From: Hyperoodon ampullatus
Lineage: Eukaryota; Chordata; Mammalia; Artiodactyla; Ziphiidae
Direction of reading: 5' to 3'
Assembly (NCBI GenBank): GCA_949752795.1
Contig: OX457064.1
Span: forward strand, 41,226,368-41,290,367
Length of the DNA stretch: 64,000 nucleotides
Position 1 is the stretch's first letter. The number at the start of each line of letters is the position of its first letter. The notes beneath the pieces were generated by a model. The model was not told the DNA's origin. It saw only the letters and a program-made list of their open reading frames with translations, and did not search any database. The position numbers were made by a program, and so were the translations under genes. Of this stretch, positions 38,160 to 49,575 are shown piece after piece.

Positions 38160-39654
38160 ATATGAATTGAGCTGAATAATAAGAGATAAGTATGCTGTAT
38201 CTGGCTCAAAATGTTTAAATCAAAATGCAGACCTTTCTTAAGGCAAGCTCTTTATGTAAACTATTTTTTCTAAACAAAGAGGAGGAAGAAGAAGAGGAAG
38301 AGTTGATGACATGATAAAATCATTTTTGATCCTTCAGCCTTGTGTTTCTTTAATACAAAGGAATGAATATGTACAATTAAATGAGCATTCACTCCAGAGT
38401 ATTATGCTAACAGTATTTATCAATCGCACATTGGTTTCCTTTAAGTATTAAAGAATATAACTTTATAACATATAATGTACAATATGTACACTCTTTAGTA
38501 GCCATACATTTATTATATTTATATGCTAAATCTGATACATCAAAATTAGATATAAATGACAGGTATCACTTGTTTTCCTTGAATAATAAAATGTGCTATT
38601 GGAATAAAAAGAAATTCCTACACATTGTCATTTAAGAAATCTCATTATAAGACACTTTCCAAGATAATGGAATCAGTACTGCAGTTTTTCTTCTTTCTTA
38701 ACGAGTTGTTGTAGTGTGCTTTTTAGATACTATTGTCAGGCACTAATTTTTCTATATCAGTTTTATCCTAAAACTTATTTATAATGGAAAGTAGACCTCT
38801 GAATCTTAGATGAAATATTTTGACTTGCTTTTAGTGGTATTAAGCATTATAATCTTACCACCCACTTTTTTTTAGGGTGTGCTATAGTGGTGGCTGTTGA
38901 GCATATGTGATAAGAAGGCATTGGACACAGAGCTACTAAACATACATTAACATAGGTTCTTTTTTCAAATTTAGCTATCATGGATAAATAAAAAACTCTA
39001 GGAGAGCCAGTGCTATAATTACGAACACTGAAGACTCAAGAATCATTATCTGCTTTAAAAATCGTTTTAATTTTTAAAAATTTCCATAAAATGGCAAAAA
39101 TAAATTCAGGAGCCATGAATGATTATTTCATTACAAAATGTTCATACCTACTAGTTCTTCAAGTGAAATGTTGAAATTGATAGGTGAAACGTATAATATA
39201 TAGTACTAAAGTTTCCGCAAAGGGTAGTCTTTTCAGACACTCCACATGCCTTCATCTTCCCCATCATTAGGATGACCTATGAAGTGGGAGCCTCACATGC
39301 GCTGGTCTTTGCAGCTTAATGAATGAAAAGTCAGTGGTCACACCAAGCCCTGCATTTTGACTCTTTCCACGTCTCTTGCATTTGTTTGTTCTCAGTCAGA
39401 GCTGTTATCATCTGAACTTACTGTCCCCAGTGCCATAAATAGGTCTCCTAATAGTATCAGCTTGGAGGTAGGAGAACTCTCATCACTGTCCATCCAGCTT
39501 TGCTTGTTAGAATTCTCTTGCTGACTATTTTGCCAGAATGCTGTGGGTGGGAGAGGTGGTAAAATAGAAGAGTGACAATCTGACCTATGAAATATGTTTA
39601 CTACTTTTAATAAAGATAAAATTATTAAATTAATAATAACCTCTGGATAGTACA

Positions 39655-39775
39655 ATGTAATTTACATACACACTTTGTTTATTCCTTAAAACAGCCCAAC
39701 AAAGCAGGTGGTATTAATTTAATTTTAAAGATAAGAAAACTGAAGCTCAGAATGATTAAATAATTATCCAGGGCT
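39655..39775 (-). repeat. MIR SINE remnant
   Basis: 'TTAAAGATAAGAAAACTGAA' followed by 'GCTCAGAATGATTAAATAAT' and 'TATCCAGGGCTAC' match the reverse MIR order. Confidence 0.65.
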
Positions 39776-40339
39776 ACTATTCAAGGAATGAATGAAATAA
39801 GGAATGAATGACTCTCCTGGGAAAACTGCATGGATGAAGTGGATTAAGAAGTTAAGATAGAGAAGTACATTTTTCAATCCATTTAGCAATCAACTTACAG
39901 AGAGTAAGCTGGTCTGACAGTCACATGGGGTTTATGTGTGGGGTTAGGATGCTGCTGAAGAACCAAAGATGACAATTTTAAAAGAAAACAGATGAAACAT
40001 CATCATGGATGGAAGAGCAATGGTGAGTCATGTGGATGGTTAGGCTTTCACCAGAAACAACTATGGTAAACTTTTCAGCTCTATGATAAAATTTTCAGCT
40101 ACTGGCTTAATTTGAAAAGCTTTTGTAGGTTTCAGTGACAAGGTCTTTGAAAACTTAGGAGATAGACAAATTAAAGCAGAAATGTAATTGGTAAAAACTG
40201 ATTTAGAAAGAATTAGAAAATAGGATCGTTTTCAATAATAAAGGAATTGAAACAATTATTTAATACCTCTTAATTAAAAAAAAGAAATCAAACTCACTAG
40301 AAATTGGATAGTTGATATGCAAGTGCTACCAGTTTTAAG

Positions 40340-41900
40340 GAACTTCCAAAATTATATAGATGCCTCCAAAAAATGGATAATAAGGGCATATTCTACAGTT
40401 CATATTATGAGACAGAAAAGTTTTGATAAAAAGTTAGACAGGTGGTATGAAGAAGAAAAATAGTAAGTCTGTTGTGTTCATGAATGTAGATGAAAAACTT
40501 TTAAACAAAATGTTAGCAAAGCAAAACCAACTCTATAACAATATTAATAAACAGTGTCCAATTTGGGTATATGAAAGTATTATAAGAATGTTTTAATAAT
40601 GCAGAAATATGTAAGTGTATATGCCCACATTACCAATGAAATGAAATCATCTCAATATCTCACAAGGTACAGAGAATATTAACATTGATTCATAATAAAA
40701 ATTCTATATAATAGAAATAGAAGAAGACTTAATTAAATGTATGAAAGGTGTCACTCAAAAAAGAAAAAGAAAAGAAAATCCGTACAACAAACATCATCCT
40801 AAGTTGGGAAATTCTGGAAGTATTCCATTTAAATTCGGGGACAAGATATGGATATTCTGTATAAATACTCTAATTCAATAAAGTATTGAAGCTCTGGCCA
40901 GCACAATAAGACAGGGAGAGGAATAACAATTATAAGGATTGAAGATCACTAATAATACCATTGTTATTTGCATATGATACAGTTGTTTACATAGAAATCC
41001 AAATGAATCTACAAACATAGGCAGTAGAAAAGAGGAGTAATGTGGCTGTTTGTAAGATCAATATATAAAAGTCAAATATATTTATATATACCAGCAACAA
41101 AAACATTAATTTTAATAAACAATTAAAAAATTTAAGATACCAACATAAACTTTAAAACAATCAAGAATAAATCTAACAATGACCTGCAAGCAAAAAAATG
41201 TTGTAATTTATTTAAGGGTATTAAAGAATAAGTTGATTGAAAAATCCTATATTCATGGATGAGGAATTAACACCATATAGATGTTATTTCTCCTAAAATT
41301 GATCAGTAGACTTCATGTAATGCAATTTTTTTAAACATTTATGATTTTTTTGTGTGTGTTTTTATATTCACCCTTATGGGATATGACAAGTTAAATTTAA
41401 TATGTGTACAGTAAAGCAAAGAAAAAAATAATAGATAAGATTTCATGTTCAATGAGGCATAGATTAACTATAAAGCTATAGTGTTGTAAGAGTGTGGTAC
41501 TGGTTCAGAGATGGACAAATTCATGAATAAAATAGAACAGAGTCTAAAAAGAAAAATACCCACATATGGAAATTTGATTTATGATGGATTTGCATGATAG
41601 AAAACTGAATTATCCAAAACATGAAAAGATGGATTTAAAAATGAAAAGAAAAATTGTTGCACAACACCCAAAAGGTCGGAAGAAAGGAGGCGAGAAAGGG
41701 AGGAATGGAGAAAGAGAAAGGGAGGGCAGAGGGCTGAAAGAAGGCAGTGAAGAAGGGAAAAGAAGAAAGGGATCACTACTAGACAGAACCACTCTAGAAT
41801 ATTGTGGATATTTTATATATATTATCTATTCTATTCCAATAACTCACACCATCCTATCTTACATCACCACGTAAAATTTCTATGTCAAAATGAAAACTAA
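40340..41900 (+). mobile_element. Old L1 ORF2 region, sense (5' part)
   Basis: Landmarks of L1 ORF2 appear in order: 'ATGTTAGCAAAGCAAAACCA', 'ATTGAAGCTCTGGCCAGCAC', 'TTATTTGCATATGATAC' at the reverse transcriptase active site (FADD degraded to FAYD), and 'GAGTGTGGTACTGGTTCAGA'. Many stops and indels make it a dead copy. A purine-rich tract at 41680-41770 produces a Lys/Glu/Arg-rich frame that is not a gene. The element is interrupted at 41901 by a SINE. Confidence 0.75.
41680..41770. repeat. Polypurine (GA-rich) tract
   Basis: About 90 nt almost entirely A and G on the + strand, with GGAGG, GAAAGGG and AGAAGAA units. It explains the overlapping low-complexity frames on both strands. Confidence 0.9.
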
Positions 41901-42250
41901 GGGGCTTCCCTGGTGACTCAGTGGTTAAGAATCTGCCTGCCAACCCAGGTGACATGGGTTCAAGCCCTGGTCTTGGAAGATCCCACATGCCGCGGAGCAA
42001 CTAAGCCCGTGTGCCCCAACTACTGAGCCTGTGCTCTAGAACCCGCGAGCCACAACTACTGAGCCCGTGTGCCACAACTACTGAAGTCTGCATGCCTAGA
42101 GCCCGTGCTCCGCAACAAGAGAAGCCGCCGCAATGAGAAGCCACGCACCGCAACGAAGTATAGCCCCCGCTCGCCGCAACTAGAGAAGCCCGCGTGCAAC
42201 AACGAAGACCCAACGCAGCCAAAAATAAAATAAATAAATTTTTTTAAAAA
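41901..42250 (+). mobile_element. CHR-1-type SINE
   Basis: Head GGGGCTTCCCTGGTGACTCA, B-box-like GGTTCAAGCCC, repeated CACAACTACTGAGCCCG units, and a tail AAAATAAAATAAATAAATTT. It is inserted into an old L1. A possible short duplication AAAACT flanks it (41893-41898 and near 42253-42258). Confidence 0.92.
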
Positions 42251-43330
42251 TTAAAACTGAAATTTTAGGAGAGTAAATGTGAATTCTCTTCTGTCCACTG
42301 AGGAAACATTGTTTGTTACACAAAGCAGGCTAAAGTGCTAGCCATTTATCAAAAGATTGATAAACCTGAATACATTAAAACTAAAATGTTACTTGTTAAA
42401 ATATACATTAAGGAAAGTAAAAGAAAAAAACTTTAAACCTATAGGAAATATTTGCCAAAAAAAAAAGAAATAAAAAACCCCAAAAGGATTAAAATCAAGA
42501 AGTAAAGAATTTTTACAAATCAACAAGTAAAAAAGGAGTAGAGAAAAGATATGAAAAGGCATTTCACAAACAAGGAAACACATAAAATTAACAAGTATGA
42601 CATTACAAGTGTTAGGATGGGCTCAGCACAGTTTTTTTTCCACCTTCTTTTGCGTACATACATTGGTACAGCTTCTATAGGAAATAGTTTGGCATGATAT
42701 TGTAAAGTTGCAAAAGTGGTCACTGTCCATGAGCACTAGAAAATATGTCCAATAATGCATTTTTTATGAGAACATAAAGCTAACCAATCCAAATATCCAT
42801 TGTATGAATTTTAAAAAGCATACCCATATAAATGGTATGAAACACAGCAGTAGAAATAAAATAACTCTTCAACTACACGTTGATGGAAATTCAGCTACTA
42901 CATGGAGGAATGTTAGTAACAATGCTGAGATGAAAAAGCAACATACAAACAATGTGTTGTTTATGGCATACACATGATAACGTGAAATTCAGAATAGTGG
43001 TCACCTTTGTTAATGAGGAAGGGGGTGCTATAGGGAAAGAACGCAGGTATACGTAAGTTATTAGGAATATTCTACTCTCTGGGTTGGGCAACTGGTATAT
43101 AGGTGTTTATTATATTGCTTATATAACAGCAAACTAACCAGTGATAGCCTGGAAGAAAATATTTCAACATGTCTAACGAAAGGTAAATGCCCACAATACA
43201 ATGCATGAGGAAATACAGGAAAATTTCATGTTCTAAATATTTGTGGCTCTTAGTAAGGGGATGGGGTTTTAGTTGATTTGTTTACATTTCTATTATGTTT
43301 ACACACTGTTTGTATTACATTAACCAAATG
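42251..43330 (+). mobile_element. Old L1 ORF2 end and 3'UTR, sense (3' part)
   Basis: Continues the L1 after the SINE: 'TTTTTACAAATCAACAAGTA', 'GAAAAGGCATTTCACAAACA', 'AATATGTCCAATAATGCATT', then 3'UTR text with 'AATAGTGGTCACCTTTG' and 'TGTTTATTATATTGCTTATA'. The right boundary is approximate, and a second, related 3' end may begin near 43140. Confidence 0.65.
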
Positions 43331-43966
43331 TTTTTTTCTAGTGATGCTAATTTAAATGAAAATATCACTCATAATATGTAGAGTTTATAAGATAATAAAA
43401 TGCAGCTTATGGAAAAGAAGGACAAGGCTTTAAAGATGCAGTTCACAAAGGAGGTCACACATCTGTAAACCTACAAAAATATATTTTTCACTTATTGAAG
43501 AAACATCATAAAGTTGTTTATATGTAGTGTTTTGGAGTTTCAAGGAAGTGGGCCCTTACATTTTCTACAGTGGGCGCCATTCAGAGGGTATCATAATGTT
43601 GTAGTGGAATATTTCCCTTAGAAGATTAGCTTTCAGAACATAATGCACTTGTTCACATAAATGTATTCAAATAATGTTAACTACAATATCTGTTTTTTTG
43701 TGATAGTGAAACACTAAAGATTTTAAAAGTACATGAAATGACTTATTTAATCATAGAATATATACCCTATTTAATACATTCACTTATAATAAATCTTTAT
43801 ATATACACTGACACAGAAAGATCTCTGACATTTTTAAGTCAAAAAATGCACACAGATAAATTAAAAGGATGTATAGCATAATCCCATTTATGTTAAAAAT
43901 ATGTGCGTGATAAAATTTACTTGTGTACATTTATATATGTAATCCTATAGAAAATTTTCTTGTGGT

Positions 43967-44274
43967 ATCCGCAGGGGATGGGTTCCAGGACTCCAGATAC
44001 CAAAATCCACAGATGCTCTAAGTCCCTTATATAAAAAGGCATAGTGTTGCGCATACTTTAAATCATCTTTAGGTTACTACAGTACGTAATAAAATGTAAA
44101 TGCTATGTAAATAGGTGTAAATACAATATAAATGCTTTGTAAATATATAGTTGCGGCTCACCAAATTCGAGTTTTGCTTTTTGAAACTTTCTGGATTTTT
44201 TTTTTTAAGATTTTCGATCCCTGGTTGGTTGAATCTGCATATGTGGAACTTGTAGATATGGAGGGCCTACTGTA
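43967..44274. mobile_element. Tigger-like (pogo family) DNA transposon remnant
   Basis: Left text GGTATCCGCAGGGGATGGGT and right text GAACTTGTAGATATGGAGGG then CCTACTGTA form degraded terminal inverted repeats. The internal phrases 'GATACCAAAATCCACAGATG' and 'TTTTCGATCCCTGGTTGGTT' are typical of this family. About 300 bp, non-coding. Confidence 0.75.
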
Positions 44275-45089
44275 CTATATTGTTACCATTGGGGAAAGAA
44301 AGGTGAAGAGACACATTCTAAATATTCTGTCCTATTTCAATTCTTTTTTTTTTTTTTTTTTGCAAGAAAGTAGGCATGTGTGATTGTATAACTGGATGCA
44401 TTACCTGCCTTTGTAATTTTCCCCAAGGTAGGTTGCATTAATAAGCACACTGCATGCAGTAGCAGCAGAAGCAGTGGACATTTATCACAGCTGACCCCAC
44501 AATTAGTCTTGAGTATTCCTGGGTGGCAAACACTGCCAGCCAGGTCAAAAGACAGGGGGAAGCCTGGCTTCTAGTTGCAGATTCAGTCAGAAGGAAACAC
44601 TGAGTACAGTTGGCTAAAACCTCATATGCAGCCTGATCAATTTCTCCCAGTAATGGAGAAGGCAGAAAACTCTCAAAGACATATTTACTGACCTATTGGT
44701 CACATTTATATAATTATTCAAAAGAATTGTTTATCAATAAAAATTAGTAAATGAAACAATTTTGTATATGTCACTCTGCATTATGTGAACTGCATACCGC
44801 ATATGGGAGTATACCTTAATGAAGATTATTATAATTTATTAACTTTATTTTTTTAACTTTAGAGTTGATAAAAGAAAAAATATATTTATTATAGAATATA
44901 GAGTATATAATGACAATGTTTAACTTAGAACATGTTAATACTTTTATTTTAGAATTTCATTCTACATAAGAATTTAATGTTTTTCAATAAAATCAAAATC
45001 TTTCATTAGATGAAATGCTAAATATACAAAACTAAAAATGTCCTAATTTTGAAATATCAATAATGTGCCATAACATGCTTATTTTTCAG

Positions 45090-45175
45090 GTTAAACTTTT
45101 TCCGTGATGTTCCTGATTTCAGAGTGTTAGCCTGCGGTGGAGATGGAACTGTGGGGTGGATTTTGGACTGCATAG
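45090..45175 (+). CDS. DGKB: DGKB exon 5 of window (86 nt, GGDGT ATP-binding motif)
   Basis: Encodes the end of the split Gly, then [20 protein letters not shown] and VGWILDCI, ending in phase 1. The acceptor is CTTATTTTTCAG and the donor TAG/GTAATG. The GGDGT motif (45136-45150) is the glycine-rich loop of the diacylglycerol kinase catalytic domain that contacts ATP. Mutation of its second Gly to Asp kills activity in DGK family members, and here the motif is intact. At 86 nt the exon is not a multiple of three, so its loss would be both frame-shifting and catalytically null. A long hairpin-forming inverted repeat begins 70 nt after the donor. Confidence 0.97.
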
Positions 45176-46637
45176 GTAATGAAGGCACACATTTAACGTA
45201 GCTGGGGTGAGAGTGGTAACCTTAAATTCTGTGTATTTTGTTTGTTTATTTAATGCATCCATATCTTTGGATGTGGATGCATTAAATAAAATACATAGTG
45301 ATACACTTAGACATCTGGAATGTTACACACTGTTTACTGGCTTAATTTATTCTTACATATTTCAAATTTTTAACTGACAAAATAGTTTACAAGTAACTAG
45401 AAATCCTTCTTTCCTCATTCATTTCTCTTGGAATTTAATAAGCCCTCAAATATTTCTGGATCTGCATTGACCAATCTTTTTTAAAAATAGGCCTCTTCAT
45501 AAAAAGGAAAGATGGATTCAAAAGAAGTTTTACTATCTATATATATTGAAGCAAACTTTTATTTAGTCAATGCAGTTGAGAATATTCTACCTTTTCATAC
45601 TCTCAAAAATATTCAAATTAAAAATGAATACATATTGTCAGCACACTTTTGGTAAGCATCTAACGACTTTAATCTACTAACATATTTTTAAAACAGGAAA
45701 AACAGGGAAAATTGTATTCTTTGGCCTTCCAATAAACAATGTCAGTAGTAGTAATATATTTAAGGAGAAAACCAGAGTTCAAGAACTGCAAAAATTAAGG
45801 AGTTGCGTGAACAATATATGAGAACTTGTAAGAATTTTAGTGAAAACAGGAGGATATCGTTGGTTTGCATTAGCCCTCAAAATCTAAGCCTTGGCTAGTA
45901 CACTGTGGCACATCCCTACATAATCTATTCCCTCCCCATTCCTACACACCCACATATGCTTACTTTGAAGGGCTGAGAAGGGAGAAAAATAAAGAAACGT
46001 AATATATGTTTGTGAGATTTGCTCAGTGATTCAAACAAAAGCATGTGGAATTTCAGTGGCAAATACCTTTACTGGACTCAAACACTATGTTGTATAATTT
46101 TGAACCTCAAACGAAACCTGGTAATCTTTTACGTCGTTGACTCTGACACAGAGCAGCACAACCATTGTTAGTGTTTTACTAACTTTTAGAATTCCACTAC
46201 TTTCAAAATATTTTATTCCTTAAAGTGTACCTCGAGTTGATGTTGCAAAGGACTTTTTATAGGAAGCTACTTCTCCACTCTGCTTACGTCCTTGTATGAA
46301 TATTCCTGTGTTGCATATACCTGAATCCTTGAGAATTTCAACGGAGTTAATTCAAACACACTACAGTTTTTAACTGAATTAACATATTTAAAAGGCTTAC
46401 CTCATGCATAAGTCTTGAAAATTCCTGTCACTCTGTGAATTTTGGTATTTATTTGTTTTATAAATTGCTAGAAATACATACAAATTAATCAATTTATAAT
46501 TGTATATAACTATAAAATAGAACGTTTTATGTTTATAAGTACCTGGTGGAATGCCTTCCATGCCAAGCTGTGTTTTTTTCATTGTTGTTCTGTCTGTGAT
46601 CAAAAATTTATTTTATTTCAATTTTTCAATTCTACAG
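45176..46637 (+). other. DGKB: DGKB intron between exons 5 and 6 (1.5 kb)
   Basis: The shortest intron in the window. It contains a long inverted repeat at 45245-45290 just after the donor. Otherwise it is AT-rich with no repeat I recognise. Confidence 0.85.
45245..45290. repeat. Long inverted repeat (hairpin)
   Basis: Arms of 21 nt (45245-45265 and 45270-45290) pair with a single mismatch around a 4-nt loop TTTG. Pairing resumes beyond the base of the stem between TGTATTTT (left) and AAATACAT (right) after a small bulge. It starts 70 nt after the exon 5 donor. Confidence 0.9.
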
Positions 46638-46727
46638 AAAAGGCAAATGTAGTCAAGCATCCTCCAGTGGCTATTCTGCCTCTCGGGACCGGCAATGATC
46701 TAGCAAGATGCCTGCGATGGGGAGGAG
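46638..46727 (+). CDS. DGKB: DGKB exon 6 of window (90 nt, PLGTGND motif)
   Basis: Completes Glu from the previous exon (G/AA) and encodes [20 protein letters not shown] followed by [10 protein letters not shown], the last Gly being split. The acceptor is TTTTCAATTCTACAG and the donor GAG/GTAAAA, a weak +4/+5 context. PLGTGND (46679-46699) is a hallmark of the DAGK catalytic domain, with the Asn-Asp pair near the active site. The exon is phase 1 to phase 1 and 90 nt long, so skipping would keep the frame but remove this motif, predicting a full-length but inactive protein. A Val in ANVVK may differ from the Gly I recall in human; this is unverified. Confidence 0.97.
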
Positions 46728-47139
46728 GTAAAATAGCTAAAAAAAAAATCTTAGAAAACAGATATAGTACAGAGCACCCTTCCCCCTAAAACTAAATCCA
46801 GCATTTCTTCACTGCATGACAGCTGCCATGTGATTTCAGCAAACATAATTGCTGTCAGATATGTAGGATAATTTTGAACAATCGTCTAGGGTAGATAAAC
46901 AAACAGTGGATCAAGAGTTAAACTGTGAGTGCTAATTATATACTTGATGGGGCAGGCAAGCTTCCAACCCTTTTTGGTTTTGGGGTTTCCAATTTAAGAA
47001 ATGAGGTAAGCATGGGTTAACTCTAAAATAATGTTCACATTTGTAATCTCTGAGTGTGTGAGAAAATCACAAACAAAGGAAAAAAATTGAAAGGCTAACA
47101 AATGACTTGTCCAGGAATAAGTATAAGAGGTAACACATT

Positions 47140-47540
47140 TTCTGAGACCCACTTTGCACCAGGTGGTGTGTTCTGCACTTGGGGTACAGGGTTAAGAATA
47201 GAAAGAAAACAATATCTGCTTTCAACAAAGCCTTAAATTCTAGTGGAACATGAAGTCATGTGTAAATTGTGAGACTTCCTACTGACAAGTAAGATGATAA
47301 TCAACATAATGAACGACCTCACCTAGGAATTGATGAGGTGACATAAGAAGAATACTAATAGGTGGATAATGACGGAGCCATATAGAACTGGGGGTGGACG
47401 TTATAGGCAGAGGGAACATCAAGTCCAAAGGCCCAGAGATACAAAGGCACTTGACATACTGAATGAACTGAAAATGGAATAGTGTAGATGGAACAGGTGA
47501 GTAAGGGGCGAATATTTCAAGATGAGATCTTAAAATAATT
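47140..47540 (+). repeat. Old interspersed repeat, family undetermined (copy 4)
   Basis: 'TTAAATTCTAGTGGAACATG', 'GGCAGAGGGAACATCAAGTC' and 'CAAAGGCCCAGAGATACAAA' follow the same order as in the other copies in the window. The 105-aa antisense frame inside is not a gene. Confidence 0.5.
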
Positions 47541-47681
47541 TGAAGTGCCATTAACAGGCTAAACTTACCTGAAGATATCAAAGAAAAGAAAACCATATTT
47601 TGCTAAAGAAACAAGAACCTAATCCTAAATATTTTTAGCATCTAAACTCAGAGAAGTTTGAAAAGTGTCTACTAAGACAGT

Positions 47682-47850
47682 GTAAATCAGAAGCCCTTGG
47701 GGAGCTTGTTAAAAATATAGTGGACTGACCTTACTTCAAATATGCTAAATGGAAATCTCTAGAGATGGGACCCGGGCAGTTGATTTTTTTTTTTAAGCAA
47801 ACTCCCTAAGTAACTTGATTTACAACAAAATTTGAGAAGAATTGTTCCAT
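47682..47850 (+). repeat. MER5-like DNA transposon fragment
   Basis: 'TGTAAATCAGAAGCCCTTGG', 'GGAGCTTGTTAAAAATATAG' and 'CAAAATTTGAGAAGAATTG' resemble a diverged MER5A-type hAT element. Confidence 0.45.
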
Positions 47851-48030
47851 GAATACCTGGGCAACTTGTGAACTCTAAGATGTATATACATGTATTTGTG
47901 TATTTGACAGAATTTGAAACCAAGTTAAAAACATGGTATATGATATATTTGTAACTTTCATTAAGGATATAACTTAGTACAAGAATATTATAAAATACTG
48001 AGTTAAATTGTATAGAATCTAAAGACAGAT

Positions 48031-48047
48031 ATAGATAGATAGATAGA
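48031..48047. repeat. (ATAG)n short tandem repeat
   Basis: About four ATAG units followed by a partial one. Confidence 0.85.
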
Positions 48048-48150
48048 ATGAACCATTGCTTATGAGATGCTCATATTTGCCCATGTTAATATACGTGTAT
48101 TGATTAAAAGGAAGAGAATCATGCATGTGGCTTCTTACGTATTCCTCTGG

Positions 48151-48152
<2 letters not shown>

Positions 48153-48215
<63 letters not shown>
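48153..48215. repeat. (AT)32 microsatellite in the tail of a SINE
   Basis: Roughly 32 uninterrupted AT dinucleotides between the left target-site duplication copy and the poly-T tail of the next SINE. It accounts for the low-complexity Ile/Tyr frames on both strands. Confidence 0.95.
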
Positions 48216-48224
<9 letters not shown>

Positions 48225-48420
48225 TTTTTGTGGTACGTGGGCCTCTCACTGTTGTGGCCTCTCCCATTGCGGAGCACAGGCTGTGGACACGCAGGCTCAG
48301 TGGCCGTGGCTCACGGGCCTAGCCGCTCCGCGGCATGTGGGATCTTCCCGGACCGGGGCATGAACCTGTGTCCCCTGCATCGGCAGGCCGACTCTCAACC
48401 ACTGCGCCACCAGGGAAGCC
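48216..48420 (-). mobile_element. CHR-2-type SINE with target-site duplication
   Basis: Poly-T, GTGGTACGTGGGCCTCTCAC, and end CCACCAGGGAAGCC. The duplication CTGGAAATAT is present at 48147-48156 and 48421-48430, so the AT tract lies inside the insertion. The sequence is close to the 36771 and 21065 copies. Confidence 0.94.
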
Positions 48421-48624
48421 CTGGAAATATTTTTGATATTTGAAAATTAATAATTTTATTTTGGTTTCAAGCTGGCTAATGACTTAAATCTCAAAATTGA
48501 TATAGAAGTTCCATTCAGGGCATCCTCTAATTATTTCCTTATAAACAGTTTTAAAAATATTCTTATCAGTGGCCAAAGACACATGGATTATAGTATATGT
48601 CAAAGTGTATATTGATGATGAACT

Positions 48625-49340
48625 CTTTGTGCATGTCTAGCATGTGCTGGCACTGTTCTAGGTGGTGGATATTAAATAAGAAAATAAATAAAGTGGTCTT
48701 ACCCTTTTGGAGGTTACATTTTCATTGCGTACACAGACAATAAATCACGGAATAATGAAATATATAATTACAAAATAAGGTCAAGGATATGAAAGAATCA
48801 GAGTGTATTTTCAGAGAATAACCGAGGGGAACTATTCAGCTATATGGTCAAGAACACCTCTCTGAGGAAGTAACATTTAAGCTTGATTTAAAATATGAGG
48901 AAGAAAGAGCGAGCTCTTTGTACTGAAAGGACTGAAGGAAGGCTGATGTAACTCTAAGAGGTCATGGGGCAGTGGGTAGGTATGGCCTCAGGGGGGTGAA
49001 TAGGATGATGTTGGAGAGATAATCAGGAGCCAGATTATGCAGGTCTTAATGGTCATGGTAAAAATTTTATGTGATTGACTTTGAAGCACACAGTGAAACT
49101 TTGGAAGAGTTTCAGAAGCAGAGTGGCACAGTGACATTTGTATTTTCAAAATAGGTTAATTTGGGGGCATAAAAGACTGTTAAGAAAATGTGGCAATGTG
49201 GGGAAGCATAGTTTTTGAAAGGAGAATTTGGATCACCATTGTATTTAGAGGATAAATAGGCTGGGCTAGGGTGGTGGTAGTACAAATGAGACAAGTGCAC
49301 ACACTGACATTTTCAGGGATAGACTGATACAACTTGCCAA
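48625..49340 (+). repeat. Old interspersed repeat, family undetermined (copy 5)
   Basis: The fullest copy: 'TGCTGGCACTGTTCTAGGTG', 'TTTGGAGGTTACATTTTCAT', 'CAGATTATGCAGGTCTTAAT', 'CAGAAGCAGAGTGGCACAGT' and 'CTGGGCTAGGGTGGTGGTAG' in consensus order. No coding content. Confidence 0.6.
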
Positions 49341-49459
49341 TGGATTGGGTAGGGACTTTGGGGAAAGTGAGGTATCAAGGGGGACTGCAAGATGCCCAAG
49401 GTGAGCAATTAGGAAAATGGAGGTGCGATCTGCTAGAGTTTACTAATAAAGAAACACGC

Positions 49460-49575
49460 TCTGGGGTGGGATTATTTCTTGTCAGGTGTCTAACTTTGAG
49501 CAAGTTGCTTAACCACTGTGTGCTTCAGACTCCTTGTCAGAACTTGAAGAAAATAGTGGTATCTGCCTTGGAGGT
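49460..49575 (+). repeat. MIR SINE remnant
   Basis: 'AACTTTGAGCAAGTTGCTTA', 'ACCACTGTGTGCTTCAGACT' and 'AATAGTGGTATCTGCCTTGG' match the forward MIR core. Confidence 0.72.

Noticed and set aside
41581..41874. 97-codon Lys/Glu/Arg-rich frame
   Set aside because: It comes from a polypurine tract within a dead L1.
46529..46789. 86-codon frame starting upstream of exon 6
   Set aside because: It contains the true exon 6 but runs into both introns; the splice sites at 46638 and 46727 define the coding part.
48067..48363. 98-codon frame with repeated Ile-Tyr
   Set aside because: It is translation of an AT microsatellite followed by a SINE.
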